Of a stretch of 64,000 nt of DNA, positions 24,952-36,561 are shown piece by piece (position 1 is the stretch's first letter; each line of letters begins with the position of its first letter). Source of the stretch: Coniella vitis (lineage: Eukaryota; Ascomycota; Sordariomycetes; Diaporthales; Schizoparmaceae); the NCBI GenBank assembly GCA_011317545.1, contig WUJK01000004.1, forward strand, positions 2,108,001-2,172,000. Direction: 5' to 3'. The notes beneath the pieces were generated by a model. It was not told where the DNA came from. It worked only from the letters and a program-made list of their open reading frames with translations, and did not search any database. A program made the translations under genes and the position numbers.

Positions 24952-25693
24952 ATGCCAACAGCACACCAAGCAGCAAGCCAAGCCCGGAACTCTGACCAAG
25001 CCGAGCGCCAGGCGTCCCGAGAAGCACCTGTCTCGGGTTACACGCAATCGGCGATGGAGGCCACTTTCCACGCGGCGCTCGGATCCATGCAAGTGTTAAC
25101 GCTAAGGAACTGGAGAACTGGAGACTTCTATATCCGAAAGAAAATGGAAGAGCACGTTGAACACAACATACAAGACACGCCATCTGTGCAAAAACAGTCC
25201 AATGTGGTTGAATTGTTTATTGTGCTTTGCGAGTGCGAAGAGGTGTCCTTGAAGACGTCCATCCAGGGTCTTTTGGCCAACCTGGCGGCCTGGCGAGTGC
25301 CTCTTCTAGAAAAGACTCCTAAAGATTATATGACCCCTTCTGACCCCCTTATGCGCCCCTTGGTCCAGTATTTCACGGATGGCGCTCTTTGTCGCCAGTG
25401 AAGACGACGGCCAGTACCAATTCTTCATCGACGGCCTGGAGGAGCGCATACTTGTCCTTTCACAATGCATCTGGCTTCGTTCCGATAACGCAACCACAAT
25501 CCATGTGACCGGGACGAGTAACGAAGGGTGGTTTCGCAAAGTTGGGTACAAACGTGACTCTGCTGTGGTCGACGCTTTGGCGGGGGCCGGAAAGCTATCC
25601 AAACTCGAGCATTTAGAGGGAGTAAAAGTCGTAACAAGGTCTTCGTTGGTGCACCAGCGGAGGGCTGTGAGACGAGGAGGCAAGGCTGGCTAG
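24952..25693 (+). pseudogene. hypothetical protein gene, frame broken near 25380
   Basis: I do not recognise this protein. A 149-residue frame with an ATG at 24952 ends at 25401. A second frame, shifted by one, opens with an ATG at 25379 and runs 104 residues to 25693. The two read naturally into each other (…LVQYFTD then ALFVASEDDGQYQFF…), as if one base had been lost near 25379. Joined, they would make about 247 residues with no signal peptide or membrane segment. Alternatives are an unrecognised intron, two separate small genes or an assembly error. No start context or neighbour helps decide, so this is a weak call. Confidence 0.35.
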
Positions 25694-27099
25694 AAAACAG
25701 AACAGCAATATATATTAGCATGAAAGACTGAACAAGAGCATGGAAACGCGAGTGTAGGACTTGCAGATGCGGGTATCAAAGGCAACGACTGGTTCAAATT
25801 GCAATAGCAAAATCTGGGCTTGTTGAATAGAATCAACGTAACCATGAATCATCTCCACAACTCTGCGAGATATTTCCGTCTCCCTCCACCTATACGCTCT
25901 TTTGCCATCCAACAATACCTTTCTTATCCTCTGGTATTGTGCTATGTGATTTGAGTCTGACGAAGACTGGTGGGTGCCTGAGATACACCATTATCATATT
26001 CAGTTTGTGCAACAGACGTGACCTGTCTTCGTCTATGATGATATTTACCTGAACCAACATGGCCCGCGGTCTCGCTCATTTCGTCGGCTCACTCTTTGTC
26101 AAGTTCCTCGACCAGTCGGTAGAGGTCGTCTCTGTCTTGAAAAATGCCGCTTTCTCGGAGCCGGATGATCTTCTTGTAAACACGCCTTAAAAGGCATTTC
26201 ACGATCGGGCTGTTTGAGCCAGAGTAGGAGGGGCGCTTGTCTTGAGGTGGGCACAGATTCCAAGCTTCTAGACAGCTTGTTCAAGGTCGGATTTTGCAGC
26301 TTCCCACCCGAGGGTTGAATTTGCCTTTGCGCATTGTGTCTTTCAGTGTACCGATGGCTTGCCTTGACTCTTCGATGTGGTACTCTCCCTCATCGACATG
26401 TTGACGTTAAGCTTTTGGGAGGGCAGTAGTAGAAGTCATTCTGAAAGTAGGGAGTGGGAAACCTTCTTCTGAGAAGCAAGTAGAATTGGTGAAATCTGAA
26501 GAACTGGTAGCCTCAGGGTCCGCATATTGCAATTCAACCTGGAAGCCTGCTCAGCTGGGAGGCATTCACCCGCCAGATCCAAAACTGCATTCAGCATCAA
26601 CGCAGTCACCTAGGTGGCCGACGGTCTCCTTCTCTTTATCTCTAACCTTTGGGATGCAATTACTTTGCGTTTCGCTTACCTTGCAAACCTGCTCAAGCGA
26701 CAAGCACTTGGTCACCCACCAGATTCAAACCTGCATTCATTGATTCTATCACTGCAGCTTCCCAGGCAGCCAACGCTGTCCTTCTCTTCCTCTCCAACCA
26801 TTTTGCCTTTCGCCCAACATTGCAATCGAGATTTGTTCCCTGACATCATTGCCCGCGCACTCTTCTCTTCCATTGTGCCAGCTTCTGGCAAAGTGCAAGA
26901 CCCGGTTCTTCCACCGGCTGTTATCATCAAAACTTTGGAGCACTTGCACTTGGTTGAGGTCAGATACGGCGGCAAGCTGCGTCTCGCAATCCCACGACCT
27001 GTCACCGTCTTTCGCGTGGCCTCCCCTTCTCACCCAGCCTCCAGCTTTCCTTGCGCCGACGCAAGCGCTAACTTTGATTGCCTGACGTAGTTACCCATC
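25694..27099. other. intergenic with a diverged tandem duplication
   Basis: This is the upstream region of the 529-residue protein gene. It contains two related segments, about 26567-26647 and 26713-26800, described separately. A 158-codon open frame at 26614-27090 has no recognisable domain and partly consists of the second copy, so I do not call it a gene. Confidence 0.45.
26567..26800 (+). repeat. diverged tandem duplication, two copies
   Basis: Copy 1 starts at 26567 with CACCCGCCAGATCC and copy 2 at 26713 with CACCCACCAGATTC; 24 of the first 27 bases match. Later blocks still correspond (TCTCCTTCTCTTTATCTCTA against TGTCCTTCTCTTCCTCTCCA) at an offset of about 150. The copies are in different frames, so the duplication is not obviously protein-driven. 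Confidence 0.6.
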
Positions 27100-28740
27100 A
27101 TGGCCGAATCCATACCACGTGGTGCTTACCCAGCCCCGCCACTGCCCCATACCATTGACGATGGACATGAAGATATCGCACGCCGCTGCAACGGTCAGAC
27201 CCTGCGCGTCGCCGCATATGGCAGGCGTACTTTTCAAAAGTGCTTCTTGTGGTCCCCTAGCGGCCAGTCGACTGAAGAGTCTTACAATCCCGACGCCCAC
27301 GGGCCATCCACTCATCCCAACCCAGACTCAAGGCTACCGCAAGACTCGGAGCTCGTTCGAGAGGAGCTGACCAAAGCATACCTCGAGGTGGGCCTCATTT
27401 TGGCCGACAATCCCGAGCTTCACCTCACACAGCCCAAGAAGGATATCTCAAGAGACACGGCCGAAGAGAAGGCTGGCGCCAAGCGCGTTCTAGAGCGCGA
27501 TGAACAGCCAGTCTTGCGGGCGTATTGTGAGATGAAGGAGGAGCTGCTGCAGCGTCCGACGGAGATCTTTGTCGGCTGTCTTTTCAAGGACGGCCACTAC
27601 CATCTCAAAAAGGGAGAAGTCGATTGGGTCTTCTTTTACCCAGAGTTCCAGCCCCGCCAGGACGTCAGCAAGGGCGGAGAGTCGAAAGAGCCTTTGGACC
27701 AGGCCGAGCGTCGCAACGCCATTCTGCACAATGTCAACGTGGCTGCGTCTCTCACACCCAGCGCGCAAGCTAAGCGGGCCAGTCAGCACATCTTGAACAA
27801 GCTCGCAGGCGTCAACGAGTGGGACGTCCGTGGCCCGTTCGCCAGTGTGATCCGGCTCATGCTCCTCCATGGAAATTTCAAAAACAAGAGCTTCAAGCGT
27901 GTTCTGAAGAAATTCATGGAGATCTCGGGATTGCTGCAGCCTGACCTCGCCTACAAGCCAGCCAGCAACGAGGGAATGCGCGCGTTTGTGACATTTACAG
28001 AGCCGTTCGCATTGGAACTATCGCATGCCCTGGAAACCGAGATCAAGGTACGTATCTGAATGCACAATATGTCTGCATCATACTAAGTGAGCATACAGAC
28101 CGAGAAGCCTGATTTCCGCCCTCTGAACCACGAGCTCGTCATGAACATTCACAGTGTCCTTTGTGACAAGAATGAGTCTGGTATGGCACTTGGCGAAACG
28201 CTGCCCGACCAAGGGCTCACATTCTTCTTGCGTGTATGCCACGCTCTTGAGATGCCACCTTTTGAAGAAAGACAGCAGTTTGCCGAGGAGGTGGCCACGT
28301 TCATCACGGCGACAGGAATTCAAGCCCACCACACTACCTCCTGCTTGGGACGCAATGGCATTCCCAAATTAGAGGGTGGTTCTCATGAAGATTCCATCAA
28401 GGTCGCGAAGTTGGCTTTGCATCACCTTCAAATCATACGAGACTGTAGCGAACGCTACGATAGCGCGTTGCTGGCTTTGCAGACTGCTATACGCAAGAAC
28501 ATTGATCATCTTATCCAGACAATCGACGTGGACGGAGACGTTGACACCCTGCAACTTGGGGTAATGCAGGTGAAGGCGATAAACTTAACGATTCGGGCGT
28601 TGCAAAGTGACAATATCAACCGACACTCGGAGGATCTGGACAGACTCATCAAAGACTATAATGAGTCAGTGCCCTCAAAGAAGGAGAAAGATGTGGAAAA
28701 AGGTTCCGATGTGATGGAGAACATGGAAGAGGGTCGGTAG
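27100..28740 (+). CDS. conserved-looking hypothetical protein, 529 residues
   Basis: I do not recognise this protein. Exon 1 is 27100-28047 and exon 2 is 28099-28740. The 51-nt phase-0 intron has a strong GTACGT donor and ends ATACAG. The product has no signal peptide or clear transmembrane helix, and looks soluble and alpha-helical. Its N-terminal third has a Pro-rich start; the middle contains a basic, aromatic block (HYHLKKGEVDWVFFYPEF). The C-terminus is charged and Lys/Glu-rich (SKKEKDVEKG), perhaps a short coiled coil. The start is the first ATG after an in-frame TAG nine bases upstream. The last 37 bases of the gene belong to a diverged 109-bp-offset duplication that continues past the stop, so the C-terminal tail may be recently altered. 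Confidence 0.75.
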
Positions 28741-28876
28741 GAGATGGACTTCGATTGAGCGATAGGTTTTCCTTGGCTGCGAAGTCCACGACAGGCTGCA
28801 GAAGAAAGACTGCTCCGATGAGAGAGGAAGTGTGGAAGGAGGCGCTGAGGAGATGGATCTTGGTTGGGCGATGGAC
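28703..28876 (+). repeat. diverged duplication spanning the stop codon of the upstream gene
   Basis: Copy 1 (about 28703-28765) and copy 2 (about 28812-28876) match at a constant offset of 109 bp. Anchors are CCGATG at 28706/28815 and GGAGATGG at 28740/28849. Copy 1 holds the TAG stop of the 529-residue protein gene. Confidence 0.6.
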
Positions 28877-29778
28877 TCTCTCTTATTAGCTTTGGGGCTT
28901 ATAACAGTCTTTATCTCAAAATCTCGATCAATCCGTACGATCCACACTCACTATCGGAGGTTGTGAATGAGTATATTGCAGTAATGCGAGTAACGAAGGC
29001 CACTGAATTAATGCCACGGATTACTAGGCAAAAGAGTAAGTCCAGTACAAGAGGCGTTTCTTCCCTTTTGGACATTCCAGTCATTCACTCATAGCTCTGA
29101 AGGATTACATAGAAATTTGAGAAAAGTGACGGGAGCTGAGAGACGACATGTTTTGCGATGATTATCCGCGCACAGAGAGAGAGAGGCGGACGAATCGCGC
29201 GAGACAGCAGGACACAGAGTGAAGCGGACTGCTCGACGAATTCGTCATAAAGACAAGAGTGTTGACTGGTCATCGACAAAAGTTCGTATTTACGGTAAAG
29301 AGCAGTTGCTTAATTTGGATAATTCTAGCTAGCGATGTATCGTCGAAGATCGTTGCTTTTGCCGTGGCGGGCAAGTCCCTGCCTGCCACCACTAAAACCA
29401 TGGGGCGCAACTTTCTAAGGTTGTGCCTTGTGTCCGCTTTAACATCCTTTTTTCAAAGAGAAGGACTTTGCACAGATTCAAGCGCATGGGAAAACGGAAT
29501 GTGTCTAAGCACGGACGAGTCCATTTGGGCAGACGTCGGTGCCGGGAGATAGCTAGAACAAACCAGCCTGGTCAACTGAAGAGTCTTTCCTAAATGAAGC
29601 TGGTACCCAGTCTGAAATGAATAACAGAGTCCAACGGATGTATAGGTTCAGATGTTATTTTAATATTAGCTATACAGAATTTTGTACCTGTCCTAAAGTG
29701 TAAAGGTAGAAAGCTATTACCACTGCACCATTACGAGGACAAAAGAAGTACTCCTTATGTGTAGTATACATGGTTACT
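28877..29778. other. intergenic, nothing recognised
   Basis: AT-richer sequence with no supported gene. A 97-codon open frame at 29259-29552 has no recognisable features. Confidence 0.45.
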
Positions 29779-30615
29779 TTATATCCTTGACACAATGTGT
29801 GCTCTGTTTTCTGACTGGTGTCCGTGCTTGGGCTTCTTCGCTCCCTGGTCTGCAATAGGATCTTCCTTTTGCTTTGCCTGCATTGTGCCTTGCGTTTGCC
29901 ATCGCGCTTTGAGCCTATTTCGTAGGCCTCCGGACTTTTCCAATAGCTTCGCTTGTTTTCGGGCCCCGGGTTCGTGGTTGGACTTTTTGGCCGTCTCATA
30001 TGCTTGCGGGTTCTCCAATCTCCATGTTATATACCTCTGACGTTTGGCTTCCTTGAATTTCTTATAGTCTACCGGGCCAGCTGCCGTGAGATATGCTACC
30101 GCCTATTTTTTCGTCAGAGTAAGTCCCAGTATTGCGCTCAGAATTAATGCACGAGACTTCGTGGACCGCGAAGATGCTCGCCTGAGGCACTCCTCACGAT
30201 CCGGACCATTGGTTTTCTTCTTGTGCCAATTCCGGTCGTGGTGGTTGGCTGCGACCTCCTCCAGCTCTTCTGCTGTCACGTTGAAGTTGCCGCGGATGTT
30301 CGTGTCATTCATGCTCGTGTGAGAGCACAAACCACCAAAGGGCAGAGATGCAACGTCCCAGGCACAGAACCGCTCCATGGATAAGTAATCCACGGCGAAT
30401 GCGTATTAGTCCCCCAGGGCCGCCCCGAGCTGTCGACTCTCGGAGCGCCTGCTGCAATTGACCGGTTTAAAGCTGAGGTTTTTTGGTTCGGAAATATGTG
30501 TCCAGCCAACTGGACAATGCTTGATTCTGCAGCGAGACATGGAAATCTCCACTGTAAGAGAGTCTTTGGGTCTCCATTGCTTGTCGAGCTTGGTATAACG
30601 ATGAGAGTCGCCCAT
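29779..30615 (-). pseudogene. relict protein gene broken by two stop codons
   Basis: One reading frame runs 279 codons from an ATG at 30615 to a stop at 29779. It is interrupted only by TAA at 30408-30406 and TAG at 30105-30103, whereas random sequence of this length would carry about 13 stops. Both stops are one C-to-T change from CAA or CAG (Gln) in a CpA context, the change favoured by repeat-induced point mutation. The conceptual product has a Cys-containing N-terminal part (RCRIKHCPVGW), an acidic/His-rich middle and a strongly basic Lys/Gln-rich C-terminus. I do not recognise the family; a mobile-element origin is possible but unproven. Splicing out either stop was not convincing. Confidence 0.45.
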
Positions 30616-31571
30616 TTAAGATCTGCAATTCTGGTGAGTTTGCTTGGATTATTGCGTTGACTTTGCTGTAACCGCGACGATGCTTCCACTCTATGTTGTT
30701 ATGTTGAATAAGCCAAGTGCCTTAGATGATGCTGTATGCGGCTGGCTCTCTCACCTTCCAGCGAACGCTTAACCCATGGCCGAACTCTGTGGCCGAGCCC
30801 ACGTCAGCATGCCAATGGTGCTCCTCGAGCAATGGGGCCAGGCCGATCCAATAGACTCTAGCATTAGCCCCCCTCCTCTGTTGTGCTTGTCTCTTGAAAA
30901 GATTTGCTGTGCTGAAAAGGAATATGTTGCTGATACAGGAGCAAAGAGATGACGGATCGAGGTGGCAAGAGTGGGCGGGAGTCAACAGGGCGCCGATTGG
31001 GTAAGTAACGAGCTGTGTAGGAAATTCGGGCGTGGCACTCTTCGTGAGTTGAGCTGTGGCAGGGCACGTTTTCATGAGGTGTCGAAGCAAATAGACAGTA
31101 TAGTAAGTTTGGAATAATGAATGTGTGGATGAAGAGGAAAAGGAAGGGAAACTGTCAACTGCTGGTCAGGCCGAAGGGCTGAAATAGCACGGGCAGCCAT
31201 TGCTTAGTTAATGGAATGACTGCACACCACCTAGTACAGAGAGGTTGCTGCCATACAAGAAGGACCAGGATCGCCTGAAGGTCGTACTTGCCAATTTTCT
31301 TTTTGGAACAGAGGATAATTGGATGAATAATACGGTACTTATATAAGCAGCTTGGTAACATTACACACGCAGAGTACAGCCGACCGACTTTGCTGCGTGG
31401 ACTGTTGGTCAATGGAAAGGAGAGCTTGCCACGCAATTAAGAAGTGTCGAAGGGGAGACAAAAGGAAGAAGGGAGAAGAAGAAGAAGAAGAAGAAGAAGA
31501 AGAAGAAGAGAAATAACCACAAAATCCAAACCCATCACAACCTCCCTCGGCCCATTTCTTCCCTCCCTCCA
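30616..31571. other. intergenic; GAA microsatellite
   Basis: This is the 3' region of the beta-galactosidase gene. A (GAA)n tract of about 12 units lies near 31473-31511, some 60 bp beyond that gene's stop codon, and reads as (TTC)n on the transcribed sense strand. A 122-codon open frame at 30722-31090 on the minus strand could be more of the neighbouring relict, but I cannot join them. Confidence 0.45.
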
Positions 31572-34500
31572 CTAGTACGCACCCACCCTCTGCGTCCAAA
31601 CCGGTTGTTCAACCGCAACAGGCGTTTGCCGTCCACTGAACGCCGGTGTCGCACCCACCGTCCAATTCAAGGCAGGAATGCTCGCTCCTGCAGTATCGAG
31701 CGCCCACAGCGTAACCCCCAACGAGTTCTCGCCATTGTAATTCAAGACCCCCTCAGGGACGGGGAACGCGGTCTGCGGGCCGACGTTACTTGTATACCGA
31801 CCGAACTGGTACCCGTTGATGTAGATGAGAGAGCGGTAGGGTGCCGTTGCCGCGACTGTGGTGGAAGAGCTGTTGGTAAAGACGAGAGACAGAGGGATGT
31901 CCCATTCGTCGGCGGGGAGGTCCAGCGTGAAGTTGGTCACGTAAAAGGCAACACCGGGGGCGGAGAGGCCCTCGAACGGGGTAGACGAGTTACCACCGGC
32001 GGAAGTAAAGGCCGACAGAGGAGGGCTAGGCTGATGGTAGCCCTGGCGCTCGATATACAGCCCGCCTTCATTCAGCGGCCCGCGCACGCGGTCCGCATAG
32101 TCCTCGCCGCCGAGATTGCCCGTGATCTTCCAGGTTATGCCCGAGTCAAACGTGTAGTCGAGGATGCCGCGGGGGTCCTTTTGCTCGTCGGAGCCAACCT
32201 CGCCGTTTTCGTCGAGGCCCATGTGGTCGATGAGAACGGTCAAGACGTAGGCTGCGTCAGGGGTGAGGGCGGGCAGTGTCAGATTCTGCGTGTACGACTC
32301 TGCGACCGAGTTGCCAGCCCAGGAGCCGATGAAGGTATCATTGAGCCAGACTGATGCGGCGAAGGCTTCGCCTCCCTGGGTAGTCAGGGAGAGGGAAGAA
32401 GAGGACGAGGTGGCGGTGAAGTGGCCTCGGAAGAGCAGACTGCCCGTGTTGAAGCCATAGTCTCCGCCGTATAGGGATACAGGCGTTTTGAGCGGGGAGC
32501 CGATGGGGTTGGTGGTGTTTGTGTGGTTTGCATTGGGCCAGAGCGAGTCATCGTAAGAAGACCGAATTTCGGGCAGCGAATCGATCGTGTACCACGTTGC
32601 GGCGGACAGATCTGGCAAGTCGATGGCGGGCGCCGCGTAGGTGAAGCTGGCTGTCCAGGAGCCTTGGGCGCTGGTGCTCACGTTGAGGGTCTGTGTGTTG
32701 ACTTGAAGGCTTGTGACGTTGGAGGGGACGCCAATGACTTCGATAGCGGTCGTCTGGTTCAAGTCTGCGCTGATAGAGAGCGTAGATCCAGTGATGGAAG
32801 CATTGCGGACGAGGTATGGCCCGTTGACAATGACAGCTGTGCCGCTGAGCTCGGGAACCCAGTAGTCGTAGGCACTGTTGCGATCTGTTACCAGTTAGTG
32901 GCCGAGTTCCGCTGTGCTGGTTCAGGTCACAATGAAGCCGAGCTTACCCAGAATGTAAATATACAGCCCGCCAACCTGCACAATCCGCCGCGTGGTGGAA
33001 GTCTCCCACTGCGCAACTAGGGAGCCATTTTGAGATTGAATCGTAACACCGTCTCCTTCAACAACTGCGCCAGTCGATGAGCCGGCAACAGCCAGCTCAT
33101 GAAGCTCACCAGGCCCTCCGTAGACTACCAAGACTGTCTTATTGTTGAAGGCTTGCCAAGTAAAAATCTCGGCCGTCGAATACAGAAGCTTGGAGCTTCC
33201 GACAGGGTAGTCAGTCACATGAACCTTGGAGTCTCTGCCATTGAGAGTCAAGGAGCCGCCAAGCTGTGGGACGCCGATGGTCCCAGCACTTGTTGGCAGG
33301 TTCAGTGTGTAGTTGGACGATGCTTCCGAGGTGTAGTCTGCGTGCCTAACAACAAAGAAGGAACCATTCGAGCCAAGCACAGGCGTGGTCACGACGCTGC
33401 TGTTCGTGTTGTAAACGCCTGTCGAGTAGGTCGTAGCAGGGACGGCTGTCAAATATCCAGGAGAGACCTTGAAGAAGTTGGCCTGCAACTTTAATTCCGA
33501 GTACTTCTCTCTGTCGACGGCGCGGTTCTCCTTGATGGCTGCTCCATAATCATACGACGAGTATCCCCCCGGGTGCCCTATATTGCCCCAATTTGTGCCA
33601 CCAAAAATCATATATAGAGAGAAGATTGTTACGCCAGCTGCGTAGTTGTTCTTGTAAAAGACGCGCTCAAACTCCATGTTGAGGAGATCGGCACATTTTT
33701 CGAAGCCCACGCCGCCAGGTGGGTCAAAACTGCCAGCCTGTTCGAGGCAATGTGGTTAAACATGGCCAGTGTACGAGCTCTTTTGCAGGTAAAGATGAAA
33801 AAGTGCTTACTTGGAATTCATTGATCAAGTATGGAGTAGCAGGACTTTGTTCGAGATGCAGCTTCCGAAAGGATGTTGGAATGGACCCCGATGGCCAAGA
33901 GGTAGGATTGGCACAGTCGAATCCGAGTGGGTAAGAATCACTATGATATGCATGAGCTACTGTGTCTGTGTAAAAGTATCGCCACGCATGGTACAATGGA
34001 GGCCGAAAAGGTGAATGAAGCAAGCAAAAATGCAGAGGAGCTTACTGTCCCTGTTCAGAGTAAGTTAGTCAGTCCAACCACTCAAGCCATACACATCTGC
34101 AAAGTAGCTGTGGGAGTAACGCACATAGATATCAACCTGGCCAATACCAGTCCCAGGAGCATTGTGACCATCCGGCGAAGCGTCATTATTCACCAAGGGC
34201 ACAACAACACCAGCATCGCGCAGTTGGTCCTCGATATATTGCATATAGTAGCCATTGGGAAAGACAACGCCGGACTCGGCGCCCGTGTACTCGTTCTCGA
34301 CCTGGACCAAGATGATGGGCCCGCCGTTGGTGATTTGGTACTTTGCCAATACAGCTCCAACATTTGCCATGTAGCTACGATGATGGTTAGTGGAATTGAA
34401 TCACAAGATATGATGAACGTGGGACAATAAGGGGAAGTACATACTTATCAGTCGCATGCAGATAATCCGTTGCATTTGTCCTGAGCTTGCCTTCGATTCT

Positions 34501-35062
34501 CTGCAACCAGCCTGGAAAGCCACCACCCGTTGCCTCGGCATCTACAAGCAGACTTGGTCAGTATTGAATATTCTGTCCGCGACACGATTCATCCCCCCTT
34601 TCGCCTTGGCCATATAGTACTCCGGTACCCCACAATAACAAAGAAAAAGAGAAACCCACTGATATACGGCCCAGGCCTAGCAATCAAATACAAGCCAGCC
34701 TCCTGGGCAGCTTGGATGAACGGCTCAAAAGCCAGCGGGCCCTCGGCATTAAAATCTCCGCTCTTGCCCTCGAGCAATCCCCAATGCAGGTAAAACGAGA
34801 CAGCGTTCAGGCCCAGCGCCTTGATCTTCTGAAAGACGTCGAGCCAGAGCGAGGGCACGGGCAGGCGGTACGGATGGAATTCGCCCGAGTAGATGAAGAC
34901 GCGCTCGCCATTGATGGAGAGCGAGTAGTTGTCGTAGGTGACGATATCTTGGAGCAGGTCGCGGCGGTCCGGGCCGAAAAGATTGTTGGGCCGGCCGCGG
35001 AGGGAGTGGACGGCGGTGGCGCTGCCGCCGAGAAGGGCGAGGAGACTGGTGGTGAGTCTCAT
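31572..35062 (-). CDS. lacA: secreted beta-galactosidase, GH35
   Basis: This is an extracellular GH35 enzyme that releases terminal beta-D-galactose from plant polysaccharides and lactose. Seven exons: 35062-34660, 34541-34445, 34374-34125, 34050-34046, 33940-33811, 33737-32948 and 32884-31572. They sum to 2988 nt, or 995 residues, a normal length for fungal LacA. A signal peptide ends near residue 19. Joined exons rebuild RPGPYINAEATGGGFPGW. The acid/base is Glu195 in VENEY and the nucleophile Glu293 in NEFQ. The fourth exon is only 5 nt (GGACA); without it VDIYGHDSYPLGFDC cannot be made in frame. Many N-glycosylation sequons fit secretion. It lies 1.5 kb downstream of an arabinofuranosidase gene on the same strand. 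I identified no regulator binding site. Confidence 0.93.
34046..34050 (-). other. lacA: 5-nt microexon of the beta-galactosidase gene
   Basis: The preceding intron (34124-34051) ends with a CTAAC branch site and CTCTGAACAG. The bases GGACA follow, then a GTAAGC donor opens the next intron (34045-33941). Joining VDIY + GGACA + TGATTC gives VDIYGHDSYP, the family motif. Nothing else I tried keeps the frame and the motif with GT/AG ends. Confidence 0.85.
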
Positions 35063-36561
35063 TGGATTGCTGTCCCTTTGGGCTGTACGAGGCGAGGTGG
35101 TGTTGGGGGAGAAACAGCAACAACCACACCAGTGATACCAGTGGTGGTAGACCAAAGCATGTAAAGTGGCTTTTAATGTTTCCACCTTGGTCTTTGCCCT
35201 TCTCTTGCCCCTCCCCCTCCCAGAAACCACACGGCAACCGAAAAGTACATTGAGCGAAGCTCCAATGACTGTAATACAGCCAGCACCCCGCTTCTTGTCT
35301 TGGATATTATTACCAACCAAGGCGTGGCCCGTTCCCATCTACACACGGTACTTGACCGTAGCAACGTATAGCCTACTAGTAGGCAAGTGGTGGCGGCGGC
35401 AATGTGAGGACGGACAAACTCTCAGCCAGTTCCCCCATCGTCACCCCATCCGCTCTCTGCCCCTAGCACAAAGCTCCCTCGGTCTTTTGTCTTGACATTG
35501 TGCCGAACCGGTAAGGGTTTCATTTTGGAGAAGGCAAAAGCTTAGGAACAGGAACAGAGACGGGAAATGAGTGTTTGTTGGAGGCTTTGGAGTGCAACGT
35601 CGACAAGGGTTCCTGGTGGATCACATCAGGGGAGCGAGCCATGGTTGTGGCACCTCGTTCGAACTGCCTTGAGTGAAATAGACCATGTAGTGTACAAAAG
35701 CGATCGCAAAACAGCAAAGACAGGACGCAGGAGGCGGTAGCGGAAGACGGAGCCGTGGTATCGATCGACGAAGCTAGATAGGATGATAGGCCAGTGCAAC
35801 TCGGTTCGGTGCCGGGTCAAAGGATGGGATTCCTCGTGCGACATTGCAAATCGCATGGATTCGAGAGGGGCTTGCATGCCCCTGCGCCTGGCTCTCCATT
35901 TGCCGGTGCTTGTTTTCCAAGTTCTGGTGTGCAGGAAAGCAAACTGGCGATGGTGGTAAGAGCACAAAGATGACGAACAAGAGTCGCAAGATGAGCTCTT
36001 CTCCGCAAAAAATATGCAACCCTGCCGAGAAAGTGTGGGTGCGGCGCGGGGAAACATGGGTTCCCCGCAGCGCCATTCCCGCTGGTCTTTCCCGGGACTA
36101 ACCCAGCAAGCGTGCCCAGGTACCAGGTACACATGTACTTAGATACATGAAGCACTTAGACTAACTTCTTTCCTGTGTGGCGTCCATGGCATTGCCACTG
36201 TCTGGCTGGTCTGCGTATAACGGACAGTGTTATTTACCATTTCATTTTTTTTTGGTTAGTACTGTTTTCATTATTATGATTCTTTGCATAATCAAGATGC
36301 AGGGCCCTCGACGGGACTTGTCTCTCTCCTCCACTTGAAATATTGGATGATGGCCTTTTGAGTTAGGCCAAGTCTGGATCATCCATCGTGTTGTCGAATA
36401 TAGGCATCAGAATAGAATCTCACTTGGGCTTTTGGACCAGTGGGCAGATATCCAATCAATGAAACTACTCATGTCGCTCACAAAGACTTCAGTCGACCGC
36501 TTATGTAAAAACCTATTTGTCCACTTGTAACAACCATCACCAACACCACCACACCCCCTCC
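35063..36561. other. intergenic; promoter region of the beta-galactosidase gene
   Basis: This lies between two minus-strand glycosidase genes and holds the 3' end of the arabinofuranosidase and the promoter of the beta-galactosidase. I did not find an unambiguous XlnR/AraR-type site by eye. A GCGGGG word near 36050 would fit a CreA site, but such words are common. No gene is supported. Confidence 0.45.

Noticed and set aside
26614..27090. 158-codon open frame just upstream of the 529-residue protein gene
   Set aside because: It largely consists of one copy of a local duplication whose other copy is in a different frame, so coding constraint is unlikely.
31605..32354. 249-codon open frame on the plus strand
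   Set aside because: Antisense to the last exon of the beta-galactosidase gene.
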